This document shows positions 6,089-13,832 of a stretch of DNA of 21,072 bases, piece by piece. The translations under genes were made by a program, and so were the position numbers. Origin of the DNA: QHWK01 sp035315685 (lineage in GTDB: Bacteria > Acidobacteriota > Vicinamibacteria > Vicinamibacterales > CAVVIG01); assembly GCA_035315685.1 (NCBI GenBank), contig DATFXR010000741.1, positions 1-21,072 on the forward strand, written 5' to 3'. A model generated the notes under the pieces. It made no database searches. It worked only from the letters and a program-made list of their open reading frames with translations, and was not told the origin of the DNA. The number at the start of each line of letters is the position of its first letter. The first letter of the stretch is position 1.

Positions 6089-7135
6089 ATATTTGTCCCG
6101 GGTGACCTCGAGACGCGGACCGGAGGATACGGGTACGACCGCCGAATCGTCGCCGGATTGCGGCACCGCGGTTGGGACGTCGCCCTCGTCCCGCTCGACG
6201 ACAGCTTTCCCGTCCCGACCGCTGCTGCCAGACGCCAGGCGGCGGCCGCGCTGGCCGCGGTGCCGGACGGCGCGCTCGTCGTGATCGATGGCCTCGCGTT
6301 CGGCGTCTTGCCCGACGAGGCGATCGCGCACGCCTCACGACTGCGCCTGATCGCGCTCATCCATCATCCCCTCGCCCTCGAAACCGGACTCGATCCGCCA
6401 CAGACGGAGGCGTTCGAAGTGAGCGAGCGCCGCGCATTGAATGCGGCGCGCCAGGTGGTGGTCACGAGCCGCGGCACGGCGGCGACCCTGGCTCGATACG
6501 ACGTCGAGCCGAACCGCATCACGGTCGTCGAGCCCGGTACCGATCCCGCGCCAGTCGCGCACGGCTCGACGCTGACCGGCACCGTCGCCCTGCTGACCGT
6601 CGCGACGCTGACTCCGCGCAAAGGCTACGACCTGCTGCTGGACGCGCTCGCCGCCGTTCCGCACGACAACTGGAGGCTGCGATGCGCCGGCAGCGCCGAC
6701 CGCGATCCTGCAACGGCCGCGTGCGTGCGAGAGCGGCTGCAGGACCGGCGGCTCGCCGATCGCGTCGCGCTCGTCGGCGACCTGGACGCGAGCCAACTCG
6801 CCATCGAATACGATCGCGCCGACGTCTTCGTGCTCGCGACGCGCTATGAGGGATACGGAATGGTGGTCGCCGAGGCGCTCGCGCGCGCCCTGCCGGTCGT
6901 CAGCACGGCAACCGGCGCGATTCCGGATCTCGTCGGCGCCGATGCCGGCATCATCGTCGCGCCGGGTGACGCCGCGGCGCTCGCCGATGCCCTGACGCGC
7001 GTGATCTCGGATGCACCTTTCCGCGCGCGTCTCACTGATGGGGCGCGCCGCGTTCGCGTTCGACTGCCGACGTGGGACGATGCCGTCGCCAGGATGGCGT
7101 GCGTGTTGACGCAGGTCCGAGACGAGAATGGGTGA
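6062..7135 (+). CDS. GT4-type (GT-B fold) glycosyltransferase
   Basis: About 357 residues. The N-terminal half opens with WIFVPGDLETRTGGYGYDRR (9-28), a glycine-rich acceptor-side loop typical of family GT4. The C-terminal nucleotide-sugar domain has TVATLTPRKGYDLLLDAL (179-196) and the retaining-GT4 EX7E motif Glu263-GYGMVVA-Glu271, followed by LPVVSTATGAIPDLV. It should transfer a sugar from an NDP-sugar in the cytoplasm to a product of the neighbouring enzymes; donor and acceptor are unknown. The start is odd: the GTG at 6062 and the first nine codons are repeat DNA, and an in-frame ATG at 5945 would add 39 residues made of spacer and repeat. The native start codon was probably lost when the repeat entered. 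It overlaps the methyltransferase gene by 8 bp. Confidence 0.87.
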   Translation: MKTIPDPLWIFVPGDLETRTGGYGYDRRIVAGLRHRGWDVALVPLDDSFPVPTAAARRQAAAALAAVPDGALVVIDGLAFGVLPDEAIAHASRLRLIALIHHPLALETGLDPPQTEAFEVSERRALNAARQVVVTSRGTAATLARYDVEPNRITVVEPGTDPAPVAHGSTLTGTVALLTVATLTPRKGYDLLLDALAAVPHDNWRLRCAGSADRDPATAACVRERLQDRRLADRVALVGDLDASQLAIEYDRADVFVLATRYEGYGMVVAEALARALPVVSTATGAIPDLVGADAGIIVAPGDAAALADALTRVISDAPFRARLTDGARRVRVRLPTWDDAVARMACVLTQVRDENG

Positions 7136-7934
7136 GTTCAGTCCGGAGTGGCTCGCGCTGCGCGAGCCCGCCGATCATCACGCCCGCTCCACGCGGCTGA
7201 CACGCGAGATCGCCAATCGGGTCATGGACGAGGCGGCAGTGCGCGTCCTCGATCTGGCGTGCGGCACCGGATCGAACCTCCGCTACCTCACACGCTATCT
7301 TCCGCCGATTCAGCACTGGCGCGTGGTCGATCGCGATTCCGCGCTGCTCGCCCGACTTCGGAAACCGATGTCCTGGGGCATCGTCGCCAGCGTTCACCTG
7401 CATCGGCGTGATCTCGCGAACCTGGACGGGATCGCCGAACTGTTCGAGCGCACGTCGCTGGTCACGGCATCGGCGCTTCTGGATCTCGTCTCCCATCGAT
7501 GGCTCGACACTCTCGCCGATCGGTGTCGAGCGGCGTGCACGCCTGCCCTCTTCGCGCTGAGCTACGATGGCCGGATTCTTTGCACGCCGCGCGATCCGGA
7601 CGACGAACTCGTGCGCGAGCTGGTCAACCGGCATCAGCGGACCGACAAAGGATTCGGTCCGGCGCTCGGCCCGGACGCGGCTGATCGTGCGCAGCAATCC
7701 TTCGCCGCTCGGGATTTTGTCGTCGACCGAGAGCGGAGCGATTGGATGCTCGGCGGTGACCACAGCGATCTTCAGCGCCAGTTGATTGAAGGATGGGCGA
7801 GCGCTGCAACGGAGATGGCACCAGCGGACGCTGCAGCAATCGACCGCTGGCAGAGGCGCCGGCTCCAACACGTGGCGGCCGGCCGATCGACCGTCGTCGT
7901 CGGCCACGAAGATCTCGCGGCGTGGATCAGATGA
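7128..7934 (+). CDS. Class I SAM-dependent methyltransferase
   Basis: A 268-residue protein with SAM-binding motif I VRVLDLACGTGSNLRYL (38-54) and the acidic second-strand end WRVVDRD (64-70), followed by a TSLVTASALLDLVSHRWL stretch (109-126) equivalent to the motif IV-VI region. The fold is cytoplasmic class I; the acceptor cannot be told. The ATG at 7128 overlaps the end of the glycosyltransferase gene (ATGGGTGA), showing translational coupling, so it most likely modifies the same product. Its 3' end overlaps the convergent reductase gene by 8 bp. Confidence 0.86.
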   Translation: MGEFSPEWLALREPADHHARSTRLTREIANRVMDEAAVRVLDLACGTGSNLRYLTRYLPPIQHWRVVDRDSALLARLRKPMSWGIVASVHLHRRDLANLDGIAELFERTSLVTASALLDLVSHRWLDTLADRCRAACTPALFALSYDGRILCTPRDPDDELVRELVNRHQRTDKGFGPALGPDAADRAQQSFAARDFVVDRERSDWMLGGDHSDLQRQLIEGWASAATEMAPADAAAIDRWQRRRLQHVAAGRSTVVVGHEDLAAWIR

Positions 7935-8889
7935 CGCGAATGATCGGCGCCACAGACTGGTGCGGGCCGGGCTCGTCGGCATCCGACCGCAGATCGCAGT
8001 CGAACAGCACGTCGGCGCCCATCCGATAGACGCGGTAGCGTGGCCGATGGCAATCGCTCAGCGCCAGCCGCGGCGCCAATCGAATCGCCGGACGCCCGTC
8101 TCCGATCAGGAGCGGCGCGATGGCAATCTGCAGACGGTCGAGCGCGTTCGCTTCCAGGAACGTCGAGACAGTGACACCGCCGCCTTCGACGAAGATCCGA
8201 TGGCAGCCACGCGCGCGCAGCACTTTCAGCACCGCTGACACGTCGAGACGATCTCCTTCGTCGTCCACGGCGATGACGGCGGCCTGGCCGACGTGCGTGT
8301 CGCCCTCGCGAACCACCGACTTGCCGCAGACATACAGCGTGTTCGCCGCGGCGTCGTTGAACACTCGATAGTGGTCGGCGAGACGGCGCGACGGATCGAG
8401 CACGACACGCACAGGGCTCGGCCCGCGTACGTGCCGTGTCGTGAGCTGTGGATCATCAGCGGCAACCGTTCCCGCGCCGACGACGACGGCATCGCACAGC
8501 GCGCGAAGCCGATGCAGATGGCGGATGTTCTCTTCACCGGTGACGTACTGCGATTCGCCGGCGTGCGTGGCGATGAAGCCGTCCAGGCTCTGTCCGAGGT
8601 GGCCGACCGTCATTGGACGTTGTTGGGTCGCGCTGCAGATCGGCAGGTAGAGATCAATCAGCGTCTGCCGCGGGTCGCTCGGCGGTAGGACGACCGACCA
8701 GCCGCGATCCGGCTCCCAGCGGAGCACGGCGTCGGGCGAGTCGTCGGCGACCGGCCGCAGCTCGCCGGCGTCCGTCGCAGCGTAGGTCGCCGCACCCGAC
8801 GCGTCCGAGACGCGGTCGGCCTCCGCCGCGGCGGCGAGGACAATGTGCCAGGCCTGGTCTGCTGCTGTCACTACGGCGAGTCGCTCCAC
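7927..8889 (-). CDS. RibD C-terminal / dihydrofolate-reductase-like reductase
   Basis: A 320-residue protein. Residues about 93-300 form a RibD_C domain: TVGHLGQSLDGFIAT (94-108, the S-x-DG-x-I-A signature), VVVGAGTVAADDPQLTTR (135-152), RVVLDPSRRL (161-170) and HRIFVEGGG (230-238). These enzymes reduce the ribosyl group of the riboflavin-pathway pyrimidine, or a related carbonyl, with NADPH. There is no N-terminal zinc deaminase domain; instead about 90 residues of unrecognised sequence precede the reductase. So it is not a full bifunctional RibD and may serve a dedicated pathway with the neighbouring pterin-like and sugar enzymes. Start is a GTG at 8889. It converges on the methyltransferase gene with an 8-bp overlap. 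Confidence 0.83.
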   Translation of the reverse strand: MERLAVVTAADQAWHIVLAAAAEADRVSDASGAATYAATDAGELRPVADDSPDAVLRWEPDRGWSVVLPPSDPRQTLIDLYLPICSATQQRPMTVGHLGQSLDGFIATHAGESQYVTGEENIRHLHRLRALCDAVVVGAGTVAADDPQLTTRHVRGPSPVRVVLDPSRRLADHYRVFNDAAANTLYVCGKSVVREGDTHVGQAAVIAVDDEGDRLDVSAVLKVLRARGCHRIFVEGGGVTVSTFLEANALDRLQIAIAPLLIGDGRPAIRLAPRLALSDCHRPRYRVYRMGADVLFDCDLRSDADEPGPHQSVAPIIRVI

Positions 8890-8930
8890 GCGCCCGCGTG
8901 TTCGTGGCGCGCTTCAAAATTCCACGATCG

Positions 8931-8943
8931 TATTACAGTTGCA
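8931..8943 (+). promoter_or_regulatory. TATTACAGTTGCA element before the small Arg-rich gene
   Basis: TATTAC at 8931-8936 can act as a -10 for the gene starting at 8948, giving an almost leaderless transcript; no good -35 is visible. The same 13 bases occur at 9763-9775 before another gene. Confidence 0.35.
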
Positions 8944-8947
8944 TGTC

Positions 8948-9283
8948 ATGAACCCGAACTGGCAGCGCGTCAGCATCCAGGTGGCTGCCGCGTATCTTCG
9001 CGAGGTCGTCGCAAAGACGCCGACAGATATCCGCGCGAAAGTTGCCTATGAAGGTCTGCTCGACGTGCTCCAGCCGTCGCGGCGAACGGCGCGGTTGCAG
9101 GGCGATCGAGTGGCGTTCGCGGTGCCGGTCGTGCCGATGCCAACGAGGCGCGAACGGCGCGCGAAGCATGACCGCCGTATTGGCGAACGACGCAAACTGG
9201 GTCTTGGAAGCCCGACCGGGAGCGAACGCAGAATCGGCGAGCGGCGGAGCGGACGTGATCGCCGCAAGACCCCGCGCCGCTGA
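8948..9283 (+). CDS. Small Arg-rich protein with repeated DRRxGERR motifs
   Basis: A 111-residue protein of unknown function. The N-terminal 60 residues are an ordinary mixed helix region (VSIQVAAAYLREVVAKTP). The C-terminal 45 are highly basic, with RRERR (67-71), DRRIGERR (75-82), ERRIGERR (93-100) and GRDRRKTPRR near the end. Such charge-patterned tails occur in many bacterial proteins of unknown role and might bind nucleic acid or acidic partners. ATG at 8948 follows a TATTAC box with no ribosome binding site; another ATG at 8943 is out of frame. Its stop is one base before the convergent receiver-domain gene ends. Confidence 0.65.
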   Translation: MNPNWQRVSIQVAAAYLREVVAKTPTDIRAKVAYEGLLDVLQPSRRTARLQGDRVAFAVPVVPMPTRRERRAKHDRRIGERRKLGLGSPTGSERRIGERRSGRDRRKTPRR

Positions 9284-9284
9284 G

Positions 9285-9698
9285 CTACGCGGACATCACG
9301 TCACCGCGAAGGCGCATCAGCGCCCGGATCTGCAGATACAGGACTTCGGGAGCGCACGGCTTGGCGAGGTAGGCGTCGCAGCCGACGGCGAACGCCTCGT
9401 CCCGCGAGTCGGTTACTGCTGAGACGACGACCACCGGGATGTGGGCCGTCAAGCTCGATTCCCGCACGAGCTTGAGTACTGTCCACCCATCGACTTTCGG
9501 CATCGCCAGATCCAGCACGAGAATGTCGGGTGTCAGTTCGCTCGTCTTGTCGAGGCCGCTCCTGCCGTCGGGCGCAGTGAAGACCGTCCACCCCTTCATT
9601 CGGAGATACTCCGAGTAGATTCGACGCGCGTCGAGATCGTCCTCGATCACGAGCACGGCCAGCGCATCGCGGCTGCTGCGGCGTTTGACCTGGGACAT
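9285..9698 (-). CDS. Stand-alone CheY-like response regulator receiver
   Basis: A 137-residue single receiver domain without an output domain. It has the acidic pocket IEDD (18-21), phospho-acceptor Asp63 in DILVLDLAMPKVDGW, the Ser93 switch in VVVVSAV and Lys113 in YLAKPCAP. It should be phosphorylated by an unlinked histidine kinase and act by protein contact. The frame is open upstream to 9761, but MSQVKRRSS at 9698 gives the usual short leader before the first strand; no ribosome binding site is clear. No kinase gene is adjacent. Confidence 0.88.
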   Translation of the reverse strand: MSQVKRRSSRDALAVLVIEDDLDARRIYSEYLRMKGWTVFTAPDGRSGLDKTSELTPDILVLDLAMPKVDGWTVLKLVRESSLTAHIPVVVVSAVTDSRDEAFAVGCDAYLAKPCAPEVLYLQIRALMRLRGDVMSA

Positions 9699-9740
9699 TT
9701 GAGGAGAACGTTGCCTATCTGGGCGTTCAGAGACGTACGA

Positions 9741-9768
9741 TTGCAACGTTATTGCCACCACCTATTAC
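9741..9768 (+). promoter_or_regulatory. Promoter of the heme-motif exported protein gene
   Basis: TTGCAA at 9741-9746 and TATTAC at 9763-9768 are separated by 16 bp, a good sigma-70-type layout that would give a leader of about 70 bases before the ATG at 9843. A second -10-like TACAAT at 9805-9810 lacks a matching -35. Confidence 0.45.
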
Positions 9769-9828
9769 AGTTGCAGTTCGGGTATCCGTCGTCCCGTGAT
9801 CCGCTACAATATTTCGTTCGGCATTCAG

Positions 9829-9834
9829 AAGGAG
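9829..9834 (+). promoter_or_regulatory. Strong Shine-Dalgarno AAGGAG
   Basis: AAGGAG eight bases before the ATG at 9843. It is the clearest ribosome binding site in the window and sets the start well inside the longer open frame. Confidence 0.75.
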
Positions 9835-9842
9835 TTGGTGTC

Positions 9843-10817
9843 ATGGCTCGCCTTCCGCGAAAATCCGGCGCTTTCTTGAGCGCTCTTGCGTGCAGCTCGC
9901 TGCTGCTCGTTTCGCTTCGAGCCCAGCAACCGGCCGCACCTGCACAGCCGTCCGCCGATCAGCCGGCGGGCCGCGGTGGGCAACGCGGGGAACGAGGTGG
10001 GCAACCGGCGGGACAACCTGGAGCACAACCGGCGGCGCCGCCCGCGAAGCCGCTGATCCCGGTCGCCACCAATACCGTCAATGCGAATCCCGACGCGTAC
10101 TACGGGCAGGGTGTAACGATCACGGCAGCCGTTGATCAGGTGCTCTCGAAGTCGGCGTTCGCGGTCGATCAGCGCCGCGTCGCCGGCGCTCCTGCGCCGG
10201 GCAAGCCGACCGATGTGCTGGTGCTCGTGCCAAACCTGCAGTCGCCAGTCGATCCGAAGAGCTACGTGACAGTGATGGGCGACCTCATCAAGTTCGATCC
10301 GGCTGAAGTCGCGAAGAGAGCCAAGGACTACAAGCTCGATTTGCCGGCGGAGGTGGCGGCGAAGTACAGCGGCCGGCCGGCGCTGATCGCAAACTCGGTA
10401 ATCACAGACAAGTTCGTCGATCTCGCGAAGCGGCTGCCGCCGCCGATGACCGCGGACGAAGAGTCGCTCAGCAAGGTGATGAAGCAGTTGCCGCCGGCGC
10501 TCGCCGCGCTCAGAACGGCCGTCGATGGGTCGAAAGCTGAAGACGCCGCCAAGCAGGCGGCCGTGCTGAGACAGGGCTTCGCGGACGCGGAAGCGTTCTG
10601 GAAGCCGAAGAAGGCCGACGCCACGCAGTGGGCGCACGACGCGCGGGTGAAGGTCGAAGGGATCCAGGCCGCCATCACCGCCGGCAAGTGGGAAGAAGCC
10701 AAGGCGGCCGTTCCCGCCGTCCAGCAGGTGTGCGGGACGTGTCACAACACCTACCGCGAGCGGTTCGATGACGGGTCCTACCGCATCAAGACCGGTGGGC
10801 CGGGGCAGAGAAATTAG
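9843..10817 (+). CDS. Exported protein with C-terminal cytochrome c'/c556-like heme site
   Basis: A 324-residue protein with a signal peptide (about 1-27, ending VSLRA). A low-complexity Gly/Gln/Pro/Ala linker follows (28-69, with repeated GGQ). Residues about 75-155 form a beta-rich segment (GVTITAAVDQVLSKSAFAVD), possibly an OB-like fold. A helical region (about 200-324) ends in CGTCH at 297-301 followed by NTYRERFDDGSYRIK. A single CxxCH near the C-terminus of a helical bundle is the hallmark of cytochrome c'/c556-type domains, with heme bound covalently in the periplasm. Role is probably electron transfer or heme sensing; partner unknown. The combination of linker, beta domain and c556-like end in one chain is unusual to me. 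Confidence 0.75.
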   Translation: MARLPRKSGAFLSALACSSLLLVSLRAQQPAAPAQPSADQPAGRGGQRGERGGQPAGQPGAQPAAPPAKPLIPVATNTVNANPDAYYGQGVTITAAVDQVLSKSAFAVDQRRVAGAPAPGKPTDVLVLVPNLQSPVDPKSYVTVMGDLIKFDPAEVAKRAKDYKLDLPAEVAAKYSGRPALIANSVITDKFVDLAKRLPPPMTADEESLSKVMKQLPPALAALRTAVDGSKAEDAAKQAAVLRQGFADAEAFWKPKKADATQWAHDARVKVEGIQAAITAGKWEEAKAAVPAVQQVCGTCHNTYRERFDDGSYRIKTGGPGQRN

Positions 10818-10906
10818 GAATTTGGAATTTGGAATGCGTGATCACTCTGCGCTCGTGGAGCGTGAACAGCGGTTCACGCATTCCTTGATTCAAATCCAAA
10901 ATTCCT
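10816..10906. repeat. Long imperfect inverted repeat, probable terminator
   Basis: Begins at the stop codon region of the heme-motif gene. Inner stem GGAATGCGTGA (10831-10841) pairs perfectly with TCACGCATTCC (10874-10884). Outer arms AGGAATTTGGAATTTG (10816-10831) and CAAATCCAAAATTCCT (10891-10906) pair with few mismatches. The structure could end the upstream transcript, but there is no clean T run, so a small palindromic repeat element is an alternative. Confidence 0.6.
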
Positions 10907-10954
10907 GATCGTCCCGGCGAAGCGAAGCGTCAGACGTTCCGACGTCAGCTTCAA

Positions 10955-11042
10955 CCTTCCATCCTTCCATCCTTCCAGCCTTTCCTTCCCGCCTTCCCGC
11001 CTTCCCGCCGTCCCGCCTTCCCGCCTTGCCAGTGTTCCCGCC
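10955..11042. repeat. Pyrimidine-rich minisatellite with 8-bp period
   Basis: Almost pure C/T on the plus strand. It starts with CTTCCATC units, then turns into CTTCCCGC units with single-base variants, all at 8-bp period. It lies in the 269-bp gap upstream of the first permease. I see no gene here; copy number is likely to vary between strains. Confidence 0.75.
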
Positions 11043-11086
11043 GCTTCACTTGACACCCTAGTGGAACGTGTGCGACCGTCTGCGGC

Positions 11087-13828
11087 GTGAGTCTCAGACG
11101 GCTGGTACAGCGTGTCGTGCAGGCGCTGCGGCCCGGCCGCGCCGATGAAGAGGCCGCCCGCGAGATTGCCTCGCACCTGGCGCTGCTCGAGGATGAGTTC
11201 GCACGTCGAGGGCTGTCGCCCGACGCCGCCCGGGCCGCAGCACACCGCGCCTTCGGCAGCGCCGCGCTCACGGCGGACGTGCATCGCGACGCGCGCTCAC
11301 TCTGCTGGCTCGACGACGGGCGCCGCGACCTCCTGTATGCGCTGCGGACGATTCGTCGTGAACCCGGCTTCGCCCTCGTCGTCGTCCTGACGCTCGCGCT
11401 CGGGATCGGCGCGAATACCGCGATCTTCAGCGTGGTCAACAGCGTGCTGATCCGGCCGCTGCCTTACCAGGATTCGGCGCGCCTGGTCCGCGTCTGGGAA
11501 AACGTGCCCGGCGTCGAAATCGGCGACGGCAGGGGATCGGACCGCCGCTACGGCGCAATGGACGTCGCCGACCTCCTCACCGCGTCCACGCGCGCGCGGA
11601 CGATCACGAACCTCGCGGCGTTTGGCCGCGTGCGGCTCACGACGACGATCGACGGCGACGCGACGCGGATGGACGGCTTCCGCGTGTCGGCGGCGTTCTT
11701 TGACCTGCTCGGCATCATGCCAGCGATTGGCCGGACGTTCACGCGAGCCGAATCGACCGCCGGCAACGATCGTGTGATTGTCCTCGGCTTCGACGCATGG
11801 CAGCGCTTCGGCGCCGATCCGCATATCGTCGGCGAGACGGTGACCTTCAATGGCGACCCGGCGAGTCCGTTCGGCGCCGGCATCGCGCTCGATGCGCCGT
11901 ACGTTGTCGTGGGTGTGATGCCGCCCGGTTTCCGGTTTCCAGATGACAGCGCGCAGTTCTGGGTGCCGCGCGTGCTGACACCGCCGACGAACCGACGCCC
12001 CTCGCGCGTCGAGACTATCGGGCGCCTTGCCGACGGTGTGCCGCCGGCGGACGCTGCAACGGAGCTCGACGCGATCCACAGCGACACCTACGGCGCCCCA
12101 GCGCGGGAGAAGGAACCGCGCCCCAGCCGCAGTCGCTACGAGCTCGTTCCGCTGCGGGACGAGCTCACCGGACCGGTGAAGCCGGCTCTCGTGGTGCTGA
12201 CCGCGGCCGTCAGCCTCGTGCTGCTGATTGGTTGCGTCAACGTCGCGAACCTGCTGCTGGCGCGCACCGCCTCGCGCCAGCGCGAGATTGCCGTTCGCGC
12301 GGCCATCGGTGCTGCGCCGTCGCGGCTCGTGCGGCAGCTGCTCACCGAGAGCGTGGTCCTCGCGGCTGCCGGCGGTGCAGCGGGAATCGCTCTTGCCTTC
12401 GGCGGCATACGCGTCTTCCGGATACTGGGAACCACGCTCGGCCGATCGGATCTCGGATCGGCCTCGGTTTTTCCGCGGCTGGCTGAAGTGTCGATCGATT
12501 CCACCGCGCTCGTCTACGCGCTCGCCGTCTCGCTCGCGACCGGAATCGTCTTTGGTCTCGCGCCGGCGCTCCGGCACGCCGGCCCTCGGCATGCCGACAT
12601 CCTGCGCGACACCGCGGTCTCGCCGCGCCGCGGCCTGCGGCACGGTCTCGTCGTCGTCGAAATCGCGCTTGCGACCGTGCTGCTCGTCGGCGCGGGACTC
12701 CTGATCAACAGCTTTGTCAGGCTCGCGACGATCGATCCCGGCTTCCAGCCGTCACATCTCATCACGTTCCAGATCGGCCAGTCGACGAACCTGCGCGCCG
12801 AAGAGCAGCGCAGCTTCGCGGAGTCGTTCGTCGCGCGGATCAAAGCCATGCCCGACGTCCACTCAGTGGCGTACGCACGCCAGCTGCCGCTGGTCCAGCT
12901 GCAGGATGCCATCCGCCTGACCGTCCGCCGCGGTGGGATCGAGCAGACGCTGAGCGACGCGCCAGACATCCGCTTCGTCAGCCGCGACTACATGGCGACG
13001 ATGGGCATCCGCATCCTCGCGGGGCGTCCGTTCGGCGACGAGGACGGTGCCGGGCGGCCGGGCGCGGTGATCGTCAACGAGGCGCTTGCGCACAGCGCGT
13101 TTGCCGGCGAGAGCCCGATCGGCCAGACAGTCTTGTTCGGGCCGCCCGACCACAGGATCGCGCTGGAGATCATTGGTGTGGCCGGTAATGTCCGGCAGTT
13201 CGGCCTCGATCGGGCGCCCGAGCCGCAATACTTCATGGACATCCGCCAGGTGCCAACCGATCCGGCATTTCGCGCGCCGCCGTTGTTCCCGGTGGGCGTG
13301 TACTACACCGTCCGCACGTCGGCCGACACCGATGCGATCGCGGGCATCCGCGCGCTTGCGCGACAGCTCGATGCGCACGCCACGTTGATCGACGTCGCGA
13401 CGATGGAGCAGATTGTGTCGAATTCGATCACGCGGCCGCGGATGTACGCCGTGCTGGTCGGCATCTTCGCCGCCGTCGCGAGTGCGCTGGCGGTCATCGG
13501 GCTGTACGGCGTGATGGCGTATTCGGTCGCGCAGCGCACGCGCGAGATCGGTGTTCGTGTCGCGCTTGGCGCCGCACGCCGTGACGTGATGCGTCTCGTG
13601 CTCCACCGGAGTGGCGCGCTCACCGCCGCCGGCATCGTGCTCGGGATCGCCGGCGCCGCCAGTCTGACGCGCTACCTCGAGTCACTCCTGTTCGGGCTGC
13701 AGCCGCTCGATCCCGCGACGTTCGCCGCGGTGGCGATCGGCTTCGCCGTGGTCGCGATGCTCGCCTCGTACGTCCCCGCACGGCGCGCGGCGAGCGTCGA
13801 TCCCCTCGTGGCGCTGCGGCACGAGTGA
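11087..13828 (+). CDS. ADOP-type ABC transporter permease (MacB/FtsX family), first of pair
   Basis: A 913-residue permease. Residues 1-90 are a soluble helical region with EIASHLALLEDEFARRGLS and a FGS motif, characteristic of the acidobacterial duplicated orphan permease (ADOP) family. The first transmembrane helix carries LTLALGIGANTAIFSVVNSV (101-120), then a periplasmic MacB-like domain (about 125-350). An FtsX domain follows with helices near 363-390, 425-440, 474-495 and 519-542, a second periplasmic domain, and a C-terminal FtsX domain (about 785-913, with SVAQRTREIGVRVALGA). The family is a fused, duplicated permease usually lacking a linked ATPase, as here. Function is unproven, perhaps export or envelope stress. 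GTG start at 11087. The second permease follows after 4 bp. Confidence 0.9.
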   Translation: MSLRRLVQRVVQALRPGRADEEAAREIASHLALLEDEFARRGLSPDAARAAAHRAFGSAALTADVHRDARSLCWLDDGRRDLLYALRTIRREPGFALVVVLTLALGIGANTAIFSVVNSVLIRPLPYQDSARLVRVWENVPGVEIGDGRGSDRRYGAMDVADLLTASTRARTITNLAAFGRVRLTTTIDGDATRMDGFRVSAAFFDLLGIMPAIGRTFTRAESTAGNDRVIVLGFDAWQRFGADPHIVGETVTFNGDPASPFGAGIALDAPYVVVGVMPPGFRFPDDSAQFWVPRVLTPPTNRRPSRVETIGRLADGVPPADAATELDAIHSDTYGAPAREKEPRPSRSRYELVPLRDELTGPVKPALVVLTAAVSLVLLIGCVNVANLLLARTASRQREIAVRAAIGAAPSRLVRQLLTESVVLAAAGGAAGIALAFGGIRVFRILGTTLGRSDLGSASVFPRLAEVSIDSTALVYALAVSLATGIVFGLAPALRHAGPRHADILRDTAVSPRRGLRHGLVVVEIALATVLLVGAGLLINSFVRLATIDPGFQPSHLITFQIGQSTNLRAEEQRSFAESFVARIKAMPDVHSVAYARQLPLVQLQDAIRLTVRRGGIEQTLSDAPDIRFVSRDYMATMGIRILAGRPFGDEDGAGRPGAVIVNEALAHSAFAGESPIGQTVLFGPPDHRIALEIIGVAGNVRQFGLDRAPEPQYFMDIRQVPTDPAFRAPPLFPVGVYYTVRTSADTDAIAGIRALARQLDAHATLIDVATMEQIVSNSITRPRMYAVLVGIFAAVASALAVIGLYGVMAYSVAQRTREIGVRVALGAARRDVMRLVLHRSGALTAAGIVLGIAGAASLTRYLESLLFGLQPLDPATFAAVAIGFAVVAMLASYVPARRAASVDPLVALRHE

Positions 13829-13832
13829 CACG

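Noticed and set aside
10955..11042. Coding origin of the C/T tract (Gly/Lys/Arg-rich minus-strand frame)
   Set aside because: The translation only mirrors the 8-bp repeat and lacks conserved features; a minisatellite explains it.
11050..11078. TTGACA at 11050-11055 as -35 of the permease operon
   Set aside because: No acceptable -10 lies 15-19 bp downstream (the 17-bp position reads CGACCG), so a promoter is not supported.
11297..12643. 448-residue minus-strand frame inside the first permease gene
   Set aside because: Arg/Glu-rich shadow translation with no domain; the opposite strand encodes hallmark FtsX helices.
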